In this document: positions 1-9,800 of the stretch, piece after piece
Numbering within the stretch: position 1 is the stretch's first letter
Layout: each line of letters starts with the position of its first letter
Origin: Nocardia brevicatena NBRC 12119
GTDB lineage: Bacteria > Actinomycetota > Actinomycetes > Mycobacteriales > Mycobacteriaceae
Length of the DNA: 64,000 nucleotides
Reading direction: 5' to 3'
Assembly (NCBI RefSeq): GCF_000308495.1
Contig: NZ_BAFU01000247.1
Location: 1-64,000 of the forward strand
Notes under the pieces: model-generated
The model's database searches: none
Seen by the model: only the letters and a program-made list of their open reading frames with translations
Told to the model about the DNA's origin: nothing
Program-made: the position numbers and the translations under genes

Positions 1-440
1 AACCGGCACACCTACCCGGTAGCAACCCACCGCCGATGTCTACCTGGGGGTATTCCAAAACGACAGGCTCATTTGCCTTGGGCGGCGACAAGGGTCGGTG
101 ATGGTTGCCAGGCGCACACATAAACCAACGGCCGAGGCCTGGCGCAGCATTGCCACCACGCCACGCCTCGGCGCGGTAACCGCTTCCGGGTCCCGCAGCT
201 GCGGATCCTCCAACAGGTCGTCGAACACAGGACAGGATGGCCATGCCCGCGGTGGACCGTTCCCGGGCCACGTCCGCTACCGGGGACAAGGCCTGTGCCG
301 CCTGCAACCGCAATCGGTGGTGGTCGGCCTCGGCCGGAGTGAGGACGAGGCCGGGTGTCGACCGGCCGGCTCCTCGCCCATCGCATGAGCTCCTGCGGGA
401 GCGCGGCGCTGTGGTCCTCGAATGACCGTGTCGCCTGCGA
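1..440. other. Degraded coding remnant, unassigned
   Basis: No intact gene is seen here. On the minus strand, pieces of plausible protein occur in two frames: an Ala/Arg-rich stretch near 400-240, then an acidic patch containing DDLLEDP near 228-190. They would join by one frame change near 230. The stretch lies directly downstream of the broken polyprenyl synthetase and may be the next gene of the same former operon. I do not recognise a family. Confidence 0.2.
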
Positions 441-454
441 GGGGACCGCGGGAC

Positions 455-1095
455 CCGGAGTTCGCCGATCGAGGATGGACCGGACATAGGTAATCATCGC
501 GTGGCGGGCGCTCGGGTCGACGGGCAGAGTGGCAAGCCGACCGGCGGCCTGGTCCAGGAATTCATCGGCCCCCGCCTGCGTTTCGTCCACGGCACCGGAG
601 GCGATGACGAGCTCGCGGGCGTGGACGGCTTGCTCACTTGCCATTGCTCGGCGCAGCAGCCGGGCAAGACCTTGGTCGCGGACAGCCGCGCGGATGACGG
701 GGAGGGTGTAGATGCCCTCGGGCAAATCCGCGTTGACAGGCTTGCCCATTTCTTCAGCGGTCGAGGTCAGATCGAGGATGTCATCATACAGCTGGTAGGC
801 CGGCCCGAAGTATCGGCCGAACAGGGCAACGCCTCTTTTTCATCTTCGGAGCGGCCGGCCTGCATCGCGCCGACCCGGCACGCCACCGAGAGCATCACCG
901 CCGTTTTGCCGTGGATCGCGTCCAGGTAGGACTGCTCGCTGCGGGAGGCCACATACTGGTCGACGGCCTCGATCACCATGCCCGCGCACATCTGCTCACC
1001 TGCGATCGTTCCCGCGAGGACTTCGCGCCGGCCGAGTTCGGCCGGTATGCGTATGCCCGAGAATGTCACGCAGTCGCCACCCAGGACGGCCATAT
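455..1095 (-). pseudogene. Polyprenyl diphosphate synthase, truncated and frameshifted
   Basis: Trans-isoprenyl diphosphate synthases make C20-C50 prenyl diphosphates for carotenoids or quinones. The minus strand shows the middle of the family (AVLGGD, then YLDAIHGKTAVML with the KT motif) in one frame. After a frame change near 827 it continues with the second Asp-rich motif (YQLYDDILDL) and the conserved GKPVNADLPEGIYTLPV segment, ending near SILDRR. The frame change fits loss of one base from a GG (CC on the plus strand) doublet. The first DDxxD motif, which should precede AVLGGD, is absent, so the gene is also truncated at its N-terminus and cannot be active. It could be a former crtE of the carotenoid genes at 11-13.7 kb, but that is inference. 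Confidence 0.7.
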
Positions 1096-1229
1096 GCGAT
1101 TGCTTCGTTGTTGGTGCAGGTTGGCATTTCGACGCAGCGCGAAGGCGATCGAATGTTCGACGTACGAGACCTCCCATTCGGGCCAACCCTCGAGGTGACA
1201 GGGAAGGGTGCTGGTCCGCGCGGGAACGA

Positions 1230-1772
1230 TCAGTCCTTACGGATCCAGGCGGGCATGATTCGTGTCTCGCTGAGTCGCCAGCCTTCCGGCGTACGTACTG
1301 CGGTGCAGGCCTGTCGCAGGCCGCCTGTCTGGTGAGGTGGTTGACCGTCGCGGTAGTAGTACACGATCGAGTTCGACGAGACAGCGGCCCGGTCGCCGTC
1401 GACTTCTACCAGCAGATCGGTGGTCGTGTGCTGGGTGTGTTCCCCTTCGACCTCGCTTTGTCGCATGAAGTCGACAACCTTGTCGAGGCCGCGGACCTGG
1501 ATTCGTGGCGAGTGGACCTCCACATCCTCGGTGAAGACAGTGCCGGCATCGTCCCATCGCCTTTCGTCGAGCAGGCGGGCGAAGCGGGTGAACAGGTCAG
1601 CGATCTCGATACGGTCGGTGATCGGAGAGGTGGTGGACATGGCATCCTCATTCGCTGACAGGGTGGATGGGCGACTGTTGGGCGAGGCGGTGCTGTCGGC
1701 GCCGCAAGCGGTGGCGGTGAGCGTAAGGGCGAGGGCGGCGCAGGTTACGACGGCCCGGAGCGTTCGCTGCAT
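1230..1772 (-). CDS. SnoaL/NTF2-like fold putative lipoprotein
   Basis: 180 aa. The N-terminus has a short basic start, a hydrophobic core and a cysteine in LTLTATAC, giving a plausible but weak lipobox, so the mature protein may be membrane-anchored. From about residue 45 it is a SnoaL-like/NTF2 domain (DRIEIADLFTRFARLLDER, later SSNSIVYYYRDG), a cone-shaped fold used by small hydrolases, isomerases and binding proteins; no specific activity can be assigned. GAGGAAGG just upstream supports the start at 1772. A second ATG at residue 45 would give a cytoplasmic form. It is transcribed divergently from the MarR gene across a 95-bp region with several palindromes, so the MarR protein probably controls it. 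Confidence 0.75.
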   Translation of the reverse strand: MQRTLRAVVTCAALALTLTATACGADSTASPNSRPSTLSANEDAMSTTSPITDRIEIADLFTRFARLLDERRWDDAGTVFTEDVEVHSPRIQVRGLDKVVDFMRQSEVEGEHTQHTTTDLLVEVDGDRAAVSSNSIVYYYRDGQPPHQTGGLRQACTAVRTPEGWRLSETRIMPAWIRKD

Positions 1773-1801
1773 ACCTTCCTCGTTACTGTTGACGCCAAAT
1801 C

Positions 1802-1858
1802 ATTGGCGGCTCCAATATTAGCCGCTCCGACTATACAGATATCTGTTGGCAGCGCCAA
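1802..1858. promoter_or_regulatory. Cluster of palindromes in the lipoprotein/MarR divergent promoter
   Basis: Three inverted repeats lie within 57 bp: ATTGG-N5-CCAAT (1802-1816), the perfect palindrome ACAGATATCTGT (1835-1846) and TTGGC-N3-GCCAA (1846-1858). GCGGCT-N8-AGCCGC (1806-1825) overlaps the first. The two TTGG/CCAA elements are near-copies about 43 bp apart. This is the layout expected for a MarR-family dimer acting on both divergent promoters. Confidence 0.5.
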
Positions 1859-1867
1859 TAAAGTTGG

Positions 1868-2317
1868 GTGGCTGTCGTGGACCAGACCCCTGCACGCCTT
1901 TCCGCGAAGCCGAGTTGGCTGCTCACCCGGTTGGCAGTGCACGCGCCCAAGGTGGCGTCCAACAGGTTCGGTGAGATCGGTGCACGTGGGTACCACTACC
2001 GCATCATGGCCGCGCTGGACGAGTTCGGGGCCGCCGGCCAGACCGAGCTCGGTCGCCGCTGCGACATGGACCGTAGCGACGTGGTGGCAGCGATCAACGA
2101 GCCGGCCGAACAGGGTTTCGTCGTGTGGACGCCGGACCCGCAGGACCGACGACGCCACATGACGATCCTCGCAGAAGCCGGCAATCGGCAACTGCGGCGC
2201 TTGGACCGAGCGCTCGACCAGGTGCAGGACGAGCTACTCGGCCCCCTTCCCGCCGAGGACAGGCAAACGCTGACCCGTCTGCTCGCCCGATTGCTCACCC
2301 ACCACCAACAGGGATGA
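1868..2317 (+). CDS. MarR-family transcriptional regulator
   Basis: 149 aa, normal for a MarR winged-helix dimer. The helix-turn-helix core lies at about residues 45-85 (HYRIMAALDEFG, QTELGRRCDMDRSDV), followed by the wing with a DPQDRRRHM basic turn typical of MarR, and a C-terminal dimerisation helix ending LTRLLARLLTHHQQ. The start is a GTG at 1868; a second GTG at 1877 is possible, and no strong ribosome binding site distinguishes them. It is divergent from the SnoaL-like lipoprotein and probably binds the palindromes between them, repressing both genes until a small ligand binds. The ligand is unknown. Confidence 0.88.
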   Translation: MAVVDQTPARLSAKPSWLLTRLAVHAPKVASNRFGEIGARGYHYRIMAALDEFGAAGQTELGRRCDMDRSDVVAAINEPAEQGFVVWTPDPQDRRRHMTILAEAGNRQLRRLDRALDQVQDELLGPLPAEDRQTLTRLLARLLTHHQQG

Positions 2318-2389
2318 CAGGGCCGAGCACAAAGAACAGTGCGGTTTCGGTTCAGTGTGGTCCGAGTAACTGTCAATTCCTGTGGATCT

Positions 2390-2800
2390 CGTGGGGCTCG
2401 GATTGCTCGCAGCCAGTGATCGAGGGCTGTGAAGTCCTCGTCACCGAGCCCTCGGAACGACTCGACGCGCCGCAGGAGTGCAGGGCCGCGATGACGGGTG
2501 ACGACCCAGGTGTGGTCGGCGTCGGTGATCTCGTCGTCGACCCAGGCGAATGGGCGTCCGTCGGCCCCAGTCCACCAGGGTCCGGGGCTTCCAGCACAGC
2601 CCGAACCATCGGTCCTCGCGTTCGTGCTCAGCGCAGGGTTCCGACCGGCAGTCGTGGCAGCCCGAGCCGGGGCGCGATCTCGGTATTGGCCTCGTCTTCC
2701 CATGTCGTGGCCCAGACCGGCCGGTATGGCAGCTCCGCCGGCCGGCAATCTCCCTCGAGGCCGAGCCACGAGAAGTGCGAGTCCGACACGATACTGCGCG
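2390..2800 (-). pseudogene. HAD-like domain protein, frameshifted remnant
   Basis: Minus-strand pieces match a small actinobacterial HAD-superfamily protein: WLGLEGDCRPAELPYRPVWATTWEDEAN and APRLGLPRLPV in one frame. After a frame change near 2630 comes GRPFAWVDDEITDADHTWV with GPALLRRVESFRGLGDEDF in another. The N-terminal nucleophile motif (DxDG) is not seen. The remnant lies tail to tail with the MarR gene. Family assignment is from recalled conservation of the VWATTWEDEAN and FAWVDDEI blocks. Confidence 0.55.
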
Positions 2801-3099
2801 GCTCGCGCTCGGGTCGCTCGACTTCTGACCGACGACAGCCCCGCGCGGGCTGGTGATCGTCGGTTTCCGGCCCTCCTCGGCGGGTAGGCCCCGGATATGT
2901 CCCTGAAGGAGACCCGGACAGGCACGGACACGGCATGGCTGCCGGTCGAGCGTTGCGACGAACGCGCCGACATGTGCGACCCGGTAGGCAGTCGGGCGGA
3001 GTCGATGTTGTCCGAGCGCCTTGTGGGCGGGTCGGGGTGATGGTGCGCCTACCCGAGGAGCTGCGGTCGATGCTCCGCGAGGAGGCGGTGCCCCAGTGG

Positions 3100-3822
3100 C
3101 CGGTTCGTGGTCGACGGTGAGATCGTGGCATTTCAGGGACGGCGTACCAGCTTCGCCCGGTTGCAGGGCCGCCTCGGGATCACCGACACCGAGCAGACTC
3201 GGGCATCCGACATCGCGGTCTTCTTCTATCTGTTCGACTTGCTGCACCTCGACGGATACGACACCACCGTGCTGCCGCTGCTATGGCGTAAACGGCTGCT
3301 GCGCAATGCCCTGTCGTTCGACGGTCCGCTGCCGCTACACCACACACCGCGTCGAGGACGGTGAGGCCGCATATCGGGCGGCGTGCGAACGCGGTGACGA
3401 GGGGGTGATCGCCAAACGCGCCGACGCCTCCTATGCGGGGCGCCGTTCGACGGACTGGCCGAAGTCCGAGTGTGTCCGCGACCAGGAGTTCGTGATCGGC
3501 GGCTACACTGTCCCGCGCGGCAGCCGGATCGGGTTGGGTGCACTGCTGGTGGGCTATTACCAGGGCCGTGATCTGGTGTATGCGGGCAAGGTCGGCACCG
3601 GCTTCGACAACGCCACCCTGCGTGCCCTGCACAGTCGGATGTCGCGGATCGAGCAGGACACGTCTCCGTTCATCCGAGGGGAGGTTCGCGAGGCCGCCAC
3701 TCGGTGGGTGCACCCGGAGCTGGGGGCTCAGGTGGCGTTCACCGAGTGGACCCGCGACGGCAGGCTACACTGGCCTGCGCACCGACAAGAATGCCCACGA
3801 GGTCGTGCGGGAGACACACTGA
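3100..3822 (+). pseudogene. ATP-dependent DNA ligase (LigD ligase-type), decayed
   Basis: Remnant of the NHEJ-type ATP-dependent ligase that normally works with LigD polymerase and Ku. Recognisable blocks are VVDGEIVAF, motif III (FYLFDLLHLDG), motif IV (DEGVIAKR) and the OB-fold region (GALLVGYYQG, YAGKVGTGFD). The upstream segment with the adenylated lysine (ExKxDGxR) is absent. Motif V, normally WxKxK, reads WPKSE, so the second lysine is lost. There is a one-base insertion near 3335 and a loss of about 14 bases near 3768 that returns the final frame (GLRTDKNAHEVVRET). With several independent lesions this is real decay. The final reading frame overlaps the start of the polymerase gene as TGATG. 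Confidence 0.8.
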
Positions 3823-4721
3823 TGGCTCGCATCGATGTCGAGATCACCCACGCCGACCGGATACTGTTCCCGGCCGACGCCATCACCAAAGGCGACCTCG
3901 TCGACTACTACGGCCAGGTGGCCGCGGTAATGGTGCCGCATCTGAAGGATCGTCCGCTGATGCTGCAGCGGTACCCGCGCGGTATCGACGAGCCCGGCTT
4001 CGTCCAGAAGGATTTCGCCGATTCCCTGCCGGACTGGATGCACCGAGCCCAGGTCGCCAAAGAGGGCGGCACCGTCGTGCACGCCATCGCCGACACCCCT
4101 CGGGCGCTGAAGTGGCTGGTCAACCAGGACGGCATCACCCCGCATGCCTGGCTGTCGCGGCAGGACCGACTCGACACTCCGGATCGGATCGTATTCGACC
4201 TCGACCCCTCCGTCGGGGACTTCGCCGCGGTGCGAGCGACGGCCCACACCCTCCGTGACGTACTGAACGATCTGGGCCTGGTCCCCTACGTGCAGACCAC
4301 GGGATCGCGGGGACTGCACGTCGTGGTCCCGGTCGGAGGCGATGCCGACTTCGACACCGCCCGACAGTTCGCTCGCGAGGTCGCCGAGCTGGTCGCCGCC
4401 GACGACCCCGCCCATCGCACCGTCGAAGCCCGCAAGGACAAACGCGGCGACCGGATCTATCTCGACATCATGCGCAACACCTACGCACAGACCGCGGTCA
4501 CCCCGTACGCCGTGCGAGCCCGCCGCGGTGCACCGGTGGCCACCCCCCTCGAGTGGGACGAACTCGACGGCCACGACATGCGACCGGACCGATTCGCCAT
4601 CCGTGACATACCCAAACGCGTAGCCGGCCAACGCGACCCATGGGCCGACCTGAACCGTCACGGCCGCTCCCTGATCCGCCCCATACAGCGCCTGTCCCGG
4701 CTACGGGGCAAATCCTCCTGA
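3822..4721 (+). CDS. ligD: LigD-type polymerase/primase domain protein
   Basis: 299 aa, a stand-alone polymerase domain (archaeo-eukaryotic primase fold) of bacterial NHEJ, which fills in or adds ribonucleotides at double-strand breaks before ligation. The catalytic acidic pair is in VFDLDPSVGD, the TGSRGLHVVVPV nucleotide-binding loop follows, and the third metal ligand is in YLDIMRNTYAQT, in the usual order and spacing. The ATG overlaps the stop of the broken ligase remnant by one base, indicating former translational coupling. In mycobacteria the polymerase, nuclease and ligase domains are fused; split versions occur in other actinobacteria. With its neighbour dead it must rely on a ligase elsewhere, or NHEJ here is lost. 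Confidence 0.88.
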   Translation: MARIDVEITHADRILFPADAITKGDLVDYYGQVAAVMVPHLKDRPLMLQRYPRGIDEPGFVQKDFADSLPDWMHRAQVAKEGGTVVHAIADTPRALKWLVNQDGITPHAWLSRQDRLDTPDRIVFDLDPSVGDFAAVRATAHTLRDVLNDLGLVPYVQTTGSRGLHVVVPVGGDADFDTARQFAREVAELVAADDPAHRTVEARKDKRGDRIYLDIMRNTYAQTAVTPYAVRARRGAPVATPLEWDELDGHDMRPDRFAIRDIPKRVAGQRDPWADLNRHGRSLIRPIQRLSRLRGKSS

Positions 4722-4980
4722 ACCGAACACCGACGAAGCCGGCCGGCGGACCCGTCCGCGAATACCGACGTCACAGGGTCGCCACGGTCTTCGCCGAAAC
4801 CGGGCGGGTTGCCGACCCCCGACACGACTCGACGTTCGAACCGGCGCCTCGACCTCGTCTGCGATCCGGAACAGCTCCGGCGACCCCACGCAACCGCGTG
4901 TGTGATCGGTCCCGCCCGATATCCCGGCATTGCTGCCGTTGTAGCGATGATCGGAAGGCACCGCTACAGCGGTGTGAAAC

Positions 4981-5454
4981 CTAGGGGGTTTCGACTACCT
5001 GGGTGCCGTCGGCGAACCGGTCGTGCCAGCCCTGTTTGGTCGGGCTGGAACCAACTGTGACGGCAATGGCGAGGGCGGCGAAGAACCACAGCACCCCACC
5101 GATGCACGGAACCAGGTTGAGCAACATATACGCGTTACGCAGGGCAGAGTCCTTGATGCCGGGCTTGGGAGTACCGCCGGATCCGTTGACGTGCAGGCCG
5201 AGAAGCTTCTTACCGGGGGTTGATCCGGTGGCCACTTCGAAACCGAGGAAGTACAGGAAGCCGAATCCGGCGCCGGGCAGGATCGATACCCATCCGGGCG
5301 TGTGGGCCGATTTGTTCAGCAACCAGAAGAAGATCCCGCCGACAATGCCCGCAACGATCCAGTCGATGAAGCGGGCGGCAGCGCGTTTGCCCAGCCCGCC
5401 CGGGGTCACCCCCGTGACCGGTCCGAAGTGGGGCTCGTATCCACCTGTACTCAC
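4981..5454 (-). CDS. RDD-family integral membrane protein
   Basis: 157 aa. The RDD signature is GKRAAARFIDWIVAGIV, where the first membrane helix begins with the Arg/Asp pair. Further helices follow at about residues 60-80 and 120-145, and a GSTPGKKLLGLHV loop is diagnostic of the family. RDD proteins are inner-membrane proteins of mostly unknown role, some linked to ion exchange. I chose the GTG at 5454 because AGGAGG lies 6 bases upstream; an in-frame ATG ten codons earlier has no ribosome binding site. It lies alone between stretches without genes, so context gives no function. Confidence 0.85.
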   Translation of the reverse strand: MSTGGYEPHFGPVTGVTPGGLGKRAAARFIDWIVAGIVGGIFFWLLNKSAHTPGWVSILPGAGFGFLYFLGFEVATGSTPGKKLLGLHVNGSGGTPKPGIKDSALRNAYMLLNLVPCIGGVLWFFAALAIAVTVGSSPTKQGWHDRFADGTQVVETP

Positions 5455-5484
5455 TTTGTTCCTCCTCATGAGAAGCGGCCCCAC

Positions 5485-6041
5485 CTGCCGGTTGGTGATC
5501 GCGCCGCCTGTCGGGCATAGGGTTCCACGATCTCACATGCCGATGAGACCATCAGCGTGGTCGATCGGTGTGCGGTTGCGGCTCCGGCCGCTTGGCTCAC
5601 CGGCACGAAGAAGTGAGCCGCGGAGTTCGCCCGGCCATGCCGGGCAGCTCAGGAGTTCGATGAGCGCGGTAGCGGAGATCATCCCGAGCGTGGCGACGGC
5701 GATATCGCCCGACCAGATGCGCCCGCCCTCGGCATCCGCGATCCTGCCGGGCTCGGTCCCGGCGGCCCGCTCCGGTCGCATCCCCGGCTCCGGGTTCACG
5801 CCGTCGCGGCGAAGACACCGCCCGGCCAAAGCGACGTCACCCGGCCGCCGGCACCCGGCGAACTCCAGAACGGTCGCCTCGAGCCGGGCGACCGGCCCGT
5901 GGTCGCCGCCTCCACGCCGATCAGCTCGCACCGACTACCAGCCCGCCATTCCGCCGGTCGGGTGGAGATTCCCGACCGGACTGGCTTTTATTTTTTTCTC
6001 GTATATGGTTGAGGTCAGTCGGTTTCGAAACAGGAGCGACA
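5485..6041. other. No supported gene; promoter of the small basic protein
   Basis: No protein family is recognised on either strand. A minus-strand open frame at 5533-5931 has no ribosome binding site and no recognisable domain. The last 55 bases turn AT-rich (run of T near 5986-5997, then CGTATATGG), which is a likely promoter region for the gene starting at 6042. Confidence 0.4.
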
Positions 6042-6164
6042 ATGGCTGACAAATCACGTGGAAAGACACTGAAGAAACCCTCGTCGACCATCAAGGAGCG
6101 CCGGGCCGCAAAGCGCGAACGAGAAGACGATTCGACGACGGTCGTGCGGAAGCGGAAGCGCTGA
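6042..6164 (+). CDS. Small basic protein, 40 aa
   Basis: An intact 40-codon gene starting MADKSRGKTLKKPSSTIKE and ending VVRKRKR. It is strongly basic (Lys/Arg about 38 percent) with an acidic pair near residue 28. AGGAG lies 5 bases before the ATG and an AT-rich promoter-like stretch precedes it. The opening (short acidic/polar start, GKTLK, IKERRAAKR) resembles small conserved actinobacterial proteins of unknown function that I recall from mycobacteria and relatives. The charge suggests nucleic-acid or ribosome binding, but nothing in the sequence proves it. Confidence 0.6.
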   Translation: MADKSRGKTLKKPSSTIKERRAAKREREDDSTTVVRKRKR

Positions 6165-6829
6165 AACGACTCTCGTACGCGAAGCCCGTCTCGCCATTAT
6201 CCGGTAACAGTGACATTCCGAGGAAGATTTTCGATTCGGTCCTATCCGACAATAATTTGGAATGATCCGGTGCCGGCTGTCGTCCAGATCGGAATACCTG
6301 ATCGTTATCGGCGGCGTTTGCTGCAACCGTCCCCAATCGCCATCGATCGCGGAAAATGGCCAGTAGATGATTTTTGGTTTCCGGAGCAGCCCATGACTTC
6401 GAAGAGCGTCTCTCGTGTGGGGAGTTCCTTGTAGCAAAAGATCGCGCCCCTGCCGTTCGGCCGGGAAAATAAACGCTGCAGAGTTGGCGTGAGCACTGTT
6501 CATCAGGTCGCCGAGAGCTCTATCGCATTTGACGATCAGACCACCCGCAGCATCTCGATATCATAGTCCGGAGACGGGGTGAACTCGTTCCAGGAGTTCA
6601 CCCCGATCGCGCGATCGCCGGATACTGTCCGCACCATGTCTCGGTGGACTCCACGAAGCATTCTCCGGCGGCGACCTCGGTCGGGGCGGTCATTGCCGGC
6701 CCGGGTTGACCGTGGTCATGCTCCGGTGGTTGTCGACACGTCCGGACAGCATCCCGGCCGACGGTTCGAGAGCGGCGCAGCAACCGCCACCAGCGTGTCG
6801 CACCCGCACCGGCATCCGGGCTCGGACGT
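6165..6829. other. Gene-free, lower-GC stretch
   Basis: No supported coding sequence. GC content falls visibly at about 6180-6560 compared with flanking genes. The stretch contains the hairpin at 6576-6604 downstream of the carboxylic acid reductase gene. Nothing else is recognised. Confidence 0.5.
6576..6604 (-). terminator. 11-bp hairpin downstream of carboxylic acid reductase
   Basis: A perfect inverted repeat GGGGTGAACTC-N7-GAGTTCACCCC (6576-6586 and 6594-6604). It lies about 225 bases past the reductase stop in the direction of its transcription. There is no T tract, which is common for actinobacterial terminators. An operator role cannot be excluded. Confidence 0.5.
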
Positions 6830-9800
6830 TCAGAGCAGGTTTCGCAATGCCAGGTCGGTGCCGTATTTCTCGATGAGTTCGCGGGAGATATGCGGGATAT
6901 CGTGGTAGACGCCGATACCCGCGGCCCAGACGGCGGAGCGGAATCTCTCGGCGGGCAGCACGGAGCCTCGGACCGCAGGCGCCGGCTGCCGGTAAGCGTG
7001 CAGCAGCGGCAGCACGGAGACCTGGCGCTGTCGTTCGGGCAGCGCGCGCAGTGCGGTTTCGAACCGGGCGAACCACTCGTCGTAGTCGGCGATCCTCTCG
7101 ATCCGGTGACCGGCGGCGACGAGCCAGTCCACGAACTCGTCGAGTGAGCGGCCGTCGTCGTGCGGGTTGAGTACGTCGTAACTCCGGAAACCTGTGCCGT
7201 CCGCTACGCCGAGAGCGGTGATCGCCGCAGCGGTGAAATCGGCGGGCAGGCCGTCGTAGTGGGCGCGGGCGCGGGTGCCGTCGGCAGCGGTGCGGTAGAA
7301 GGAGAACGGCGCGATCCCCGTCGCGATCAAGCTCAGCAGCAGCCGGGTGAACATATCCGGCACGTTGAGCTGACCGGCGTAGCGACTGTTGGCCAGGATC
7401 ATGTCCGAGCGGAACACCGTGACGGGCAGACCGCACAGGTCGTTGGCTTCGCGCAGCAGCACCTCCCCCGCCCATTTGCTGTTGCCGTAGCCGTTGGCGT
7501 AACTGTCGTCGACCGTACGGACCGGACTCATCTCACGGATGTCCCCGTCCTCGGCGAAGGCGGTCGGATCGATCTGCGCGGCCACCGCGACGGTCGACAG
7601 GTAGGTGAACGGCTTCAGTCGGGTGGTGAGCGCCAAGCGGACCAGTTCGGCGGTGCCAACCACGTTCGGCCCGAACAACTGCCGGTACGGCAGCACATGG
7701 TTGACCAGGGCGGCCGCGTGCACGATCAGGTCCACCCGGTCGGCCAGCCGCTGCCGGCTCGCCGAGCCGAGGCCGAGGTCCGGTTCGCCGATATCGCCTG
7801 TGATCACTTCGAGGTGCGCGTCGGCCAACTGCCGATAGTGCGCGAGCAAGGCAGGGTCGCCACTGTCGAAGGCGACGTCGAGGCGCTTGCGCGCGGCCGC
7901 CTCGTCACCACCACGCACGAGGCAGATCAGCGTGCCACCGGATGCGTGCAACCGCTCCAGCCACTCCAGGCACAGGAAGCGGCCGAGATAGCCGTTCGCA
8001 CCGGTGAGCAAGACGGTCTGTGCCGGACCGTCCGCGCGCGATAGCGTCGGCGCCTCGGCCAGGGTAGGGGCGTCGAGGAACCTGTCCAAGGTGAGGTCGG
8101 CGGCGCGAACCTGCGGCCCCGCACCGTGCACGGTGGCGAAGGTCGCCCGCAGGCCTCCTGTGGTGCGTTCGGCCACAATGTAGTCCGCGATCTCGCGTAG
8201 GCCGTTGGTCGGGCTGATCAGCACCGACACCGGCACCTCCACGCCGAGGATTTCGTGCAGCAGGTTCGACAGCGACAACGCCGAGAGCGAATCGCCGCCG
8301 AGATCGGTGTAGCGCGCATCGGGGCGCAGATCGGTGTCGGCACATCCGAGCAGGGCTTTCGTTGCCCGGCTCACTGTGTCCAGCACCGACCGCTCGCCCG
8401 CCGTGCGGCGCAGGTCGACGAGTTCGTTCGCCTGCCCCTCGGCCAGTTCCGAGTACAGCTGCTCCAGCCGTTGGCCATAGCGCTCTTTCAGCTTGGGCCG
8501 CAACAACTTACCGATACCGGACAACAATCCGTTCGCCCTGGTGAACGGCTCGGTCTCGACCAGGAAGTCGCGCGGGATCTCGTAGCTGTGCAGGCCGGCT
8601 TCCTTGGCGAGCTGTTGTAGCGACTCGCTGAGCGCTGTTTTCACCCTGTGGGGATCCCCCTGGGTCAACGCGGCGTCGGTGGGCACGATCACGGCAAGCG
8701 GATACGCGCGTTCGCTGCTGCCGTACACGAAGATCTGCCGGACCAGCGGACTGGTCGAATACACCGTCTCCAGGTGCGTGACCGCGACGAATTCGCCCTG
8801 GGACAGTTTCAACACATTGTTGCGCCGGTCGAGGTAGACCAGCCGATCCGGCGCGGTCTCGGCGACGATGTCGCCGGTTTTGTAGAAACCCTCCTCGTCG
8901 AAGACCTGGGCGGTGACCTCCGGTCGCTTGTAATAGCCCGGGATCATGGTGGTGCTCTTCAACAGCAGCTCACCGCGCGGGTACGGCTTGTCGGTCCGGA
9001 AGTAGCCCAATTCGGGGACGTCGGCCGGCTTGTAGTCGATTACCGGCGGACGCTGCAGCTGGTTGTCGGCCATGACGTTGCCACCCGTCTCGGTGGACCC
9101 GTAGCCGTCGCGCAGCGGCAGATCCAACACCAACTCCATGAATGATTTCATCTCCGCCGACACCGGAGCGCTGCCGCAGGCGGCCGTGATGAGGCGCCCA
9201 CCGAGAAAGTGTTCGCGCAGTTCGTCTTTCACCTGCGCTTCCAGCGCATCGCGGTCGATGTCGTGGCCGCGCCGCTCGATCTCGCTCTGGAAGCGCTGGA
9301 ACACCATGTCGCATACACGCGGAACGAAGAAGAACTCGGTCGGCCGGGCCAGCGCGATATCGTCGAAGAGCGTCGACATATCGCTTTTGGCAGCAAAGTA
9401 TGCGGTACCGCCGCGCGCCAGCGCACCCGCCAGCGACAAATGGCCCGCGATATGGCTCAGCGGCAGGTAGTTGAGGTTGATCGCGGCGACATCCGGCCGG
9501 TTCAGCCATCCCGCGGCGACCAGTCGTTCGGTGTACATCGCGCCTTTGGGCGTTCCCGTGCTGCCCGAGGTGTAAAGCAGCAGCGCCAGCGGGTCGTCGT
9601 CCGGCCCCGACAGATGCAGCGGCGCCGACGGCAGGTTCCTGCCACGCGCGAGAGCCTCGTCGAGCGATTCGACCACGACCGGACTGCCCGCGTCGGCCAG
9701 GCGCACGCGGGCGGCCTCGAATGCCTCCCGCTGGTCGTCGTCGCCCGGGTGGTAATCGAAGACCAGCAGTCGCCGCAGCGCGGGGCCGGTCAGGGCGCAT

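Noticed and set aside
5533-5931. Minus-strand open frame of 132 codons
   Set aside because: No ribosome binding site, low-complexity Arg/Gly/Ala content and no recognisable domain; treated as non-coding.
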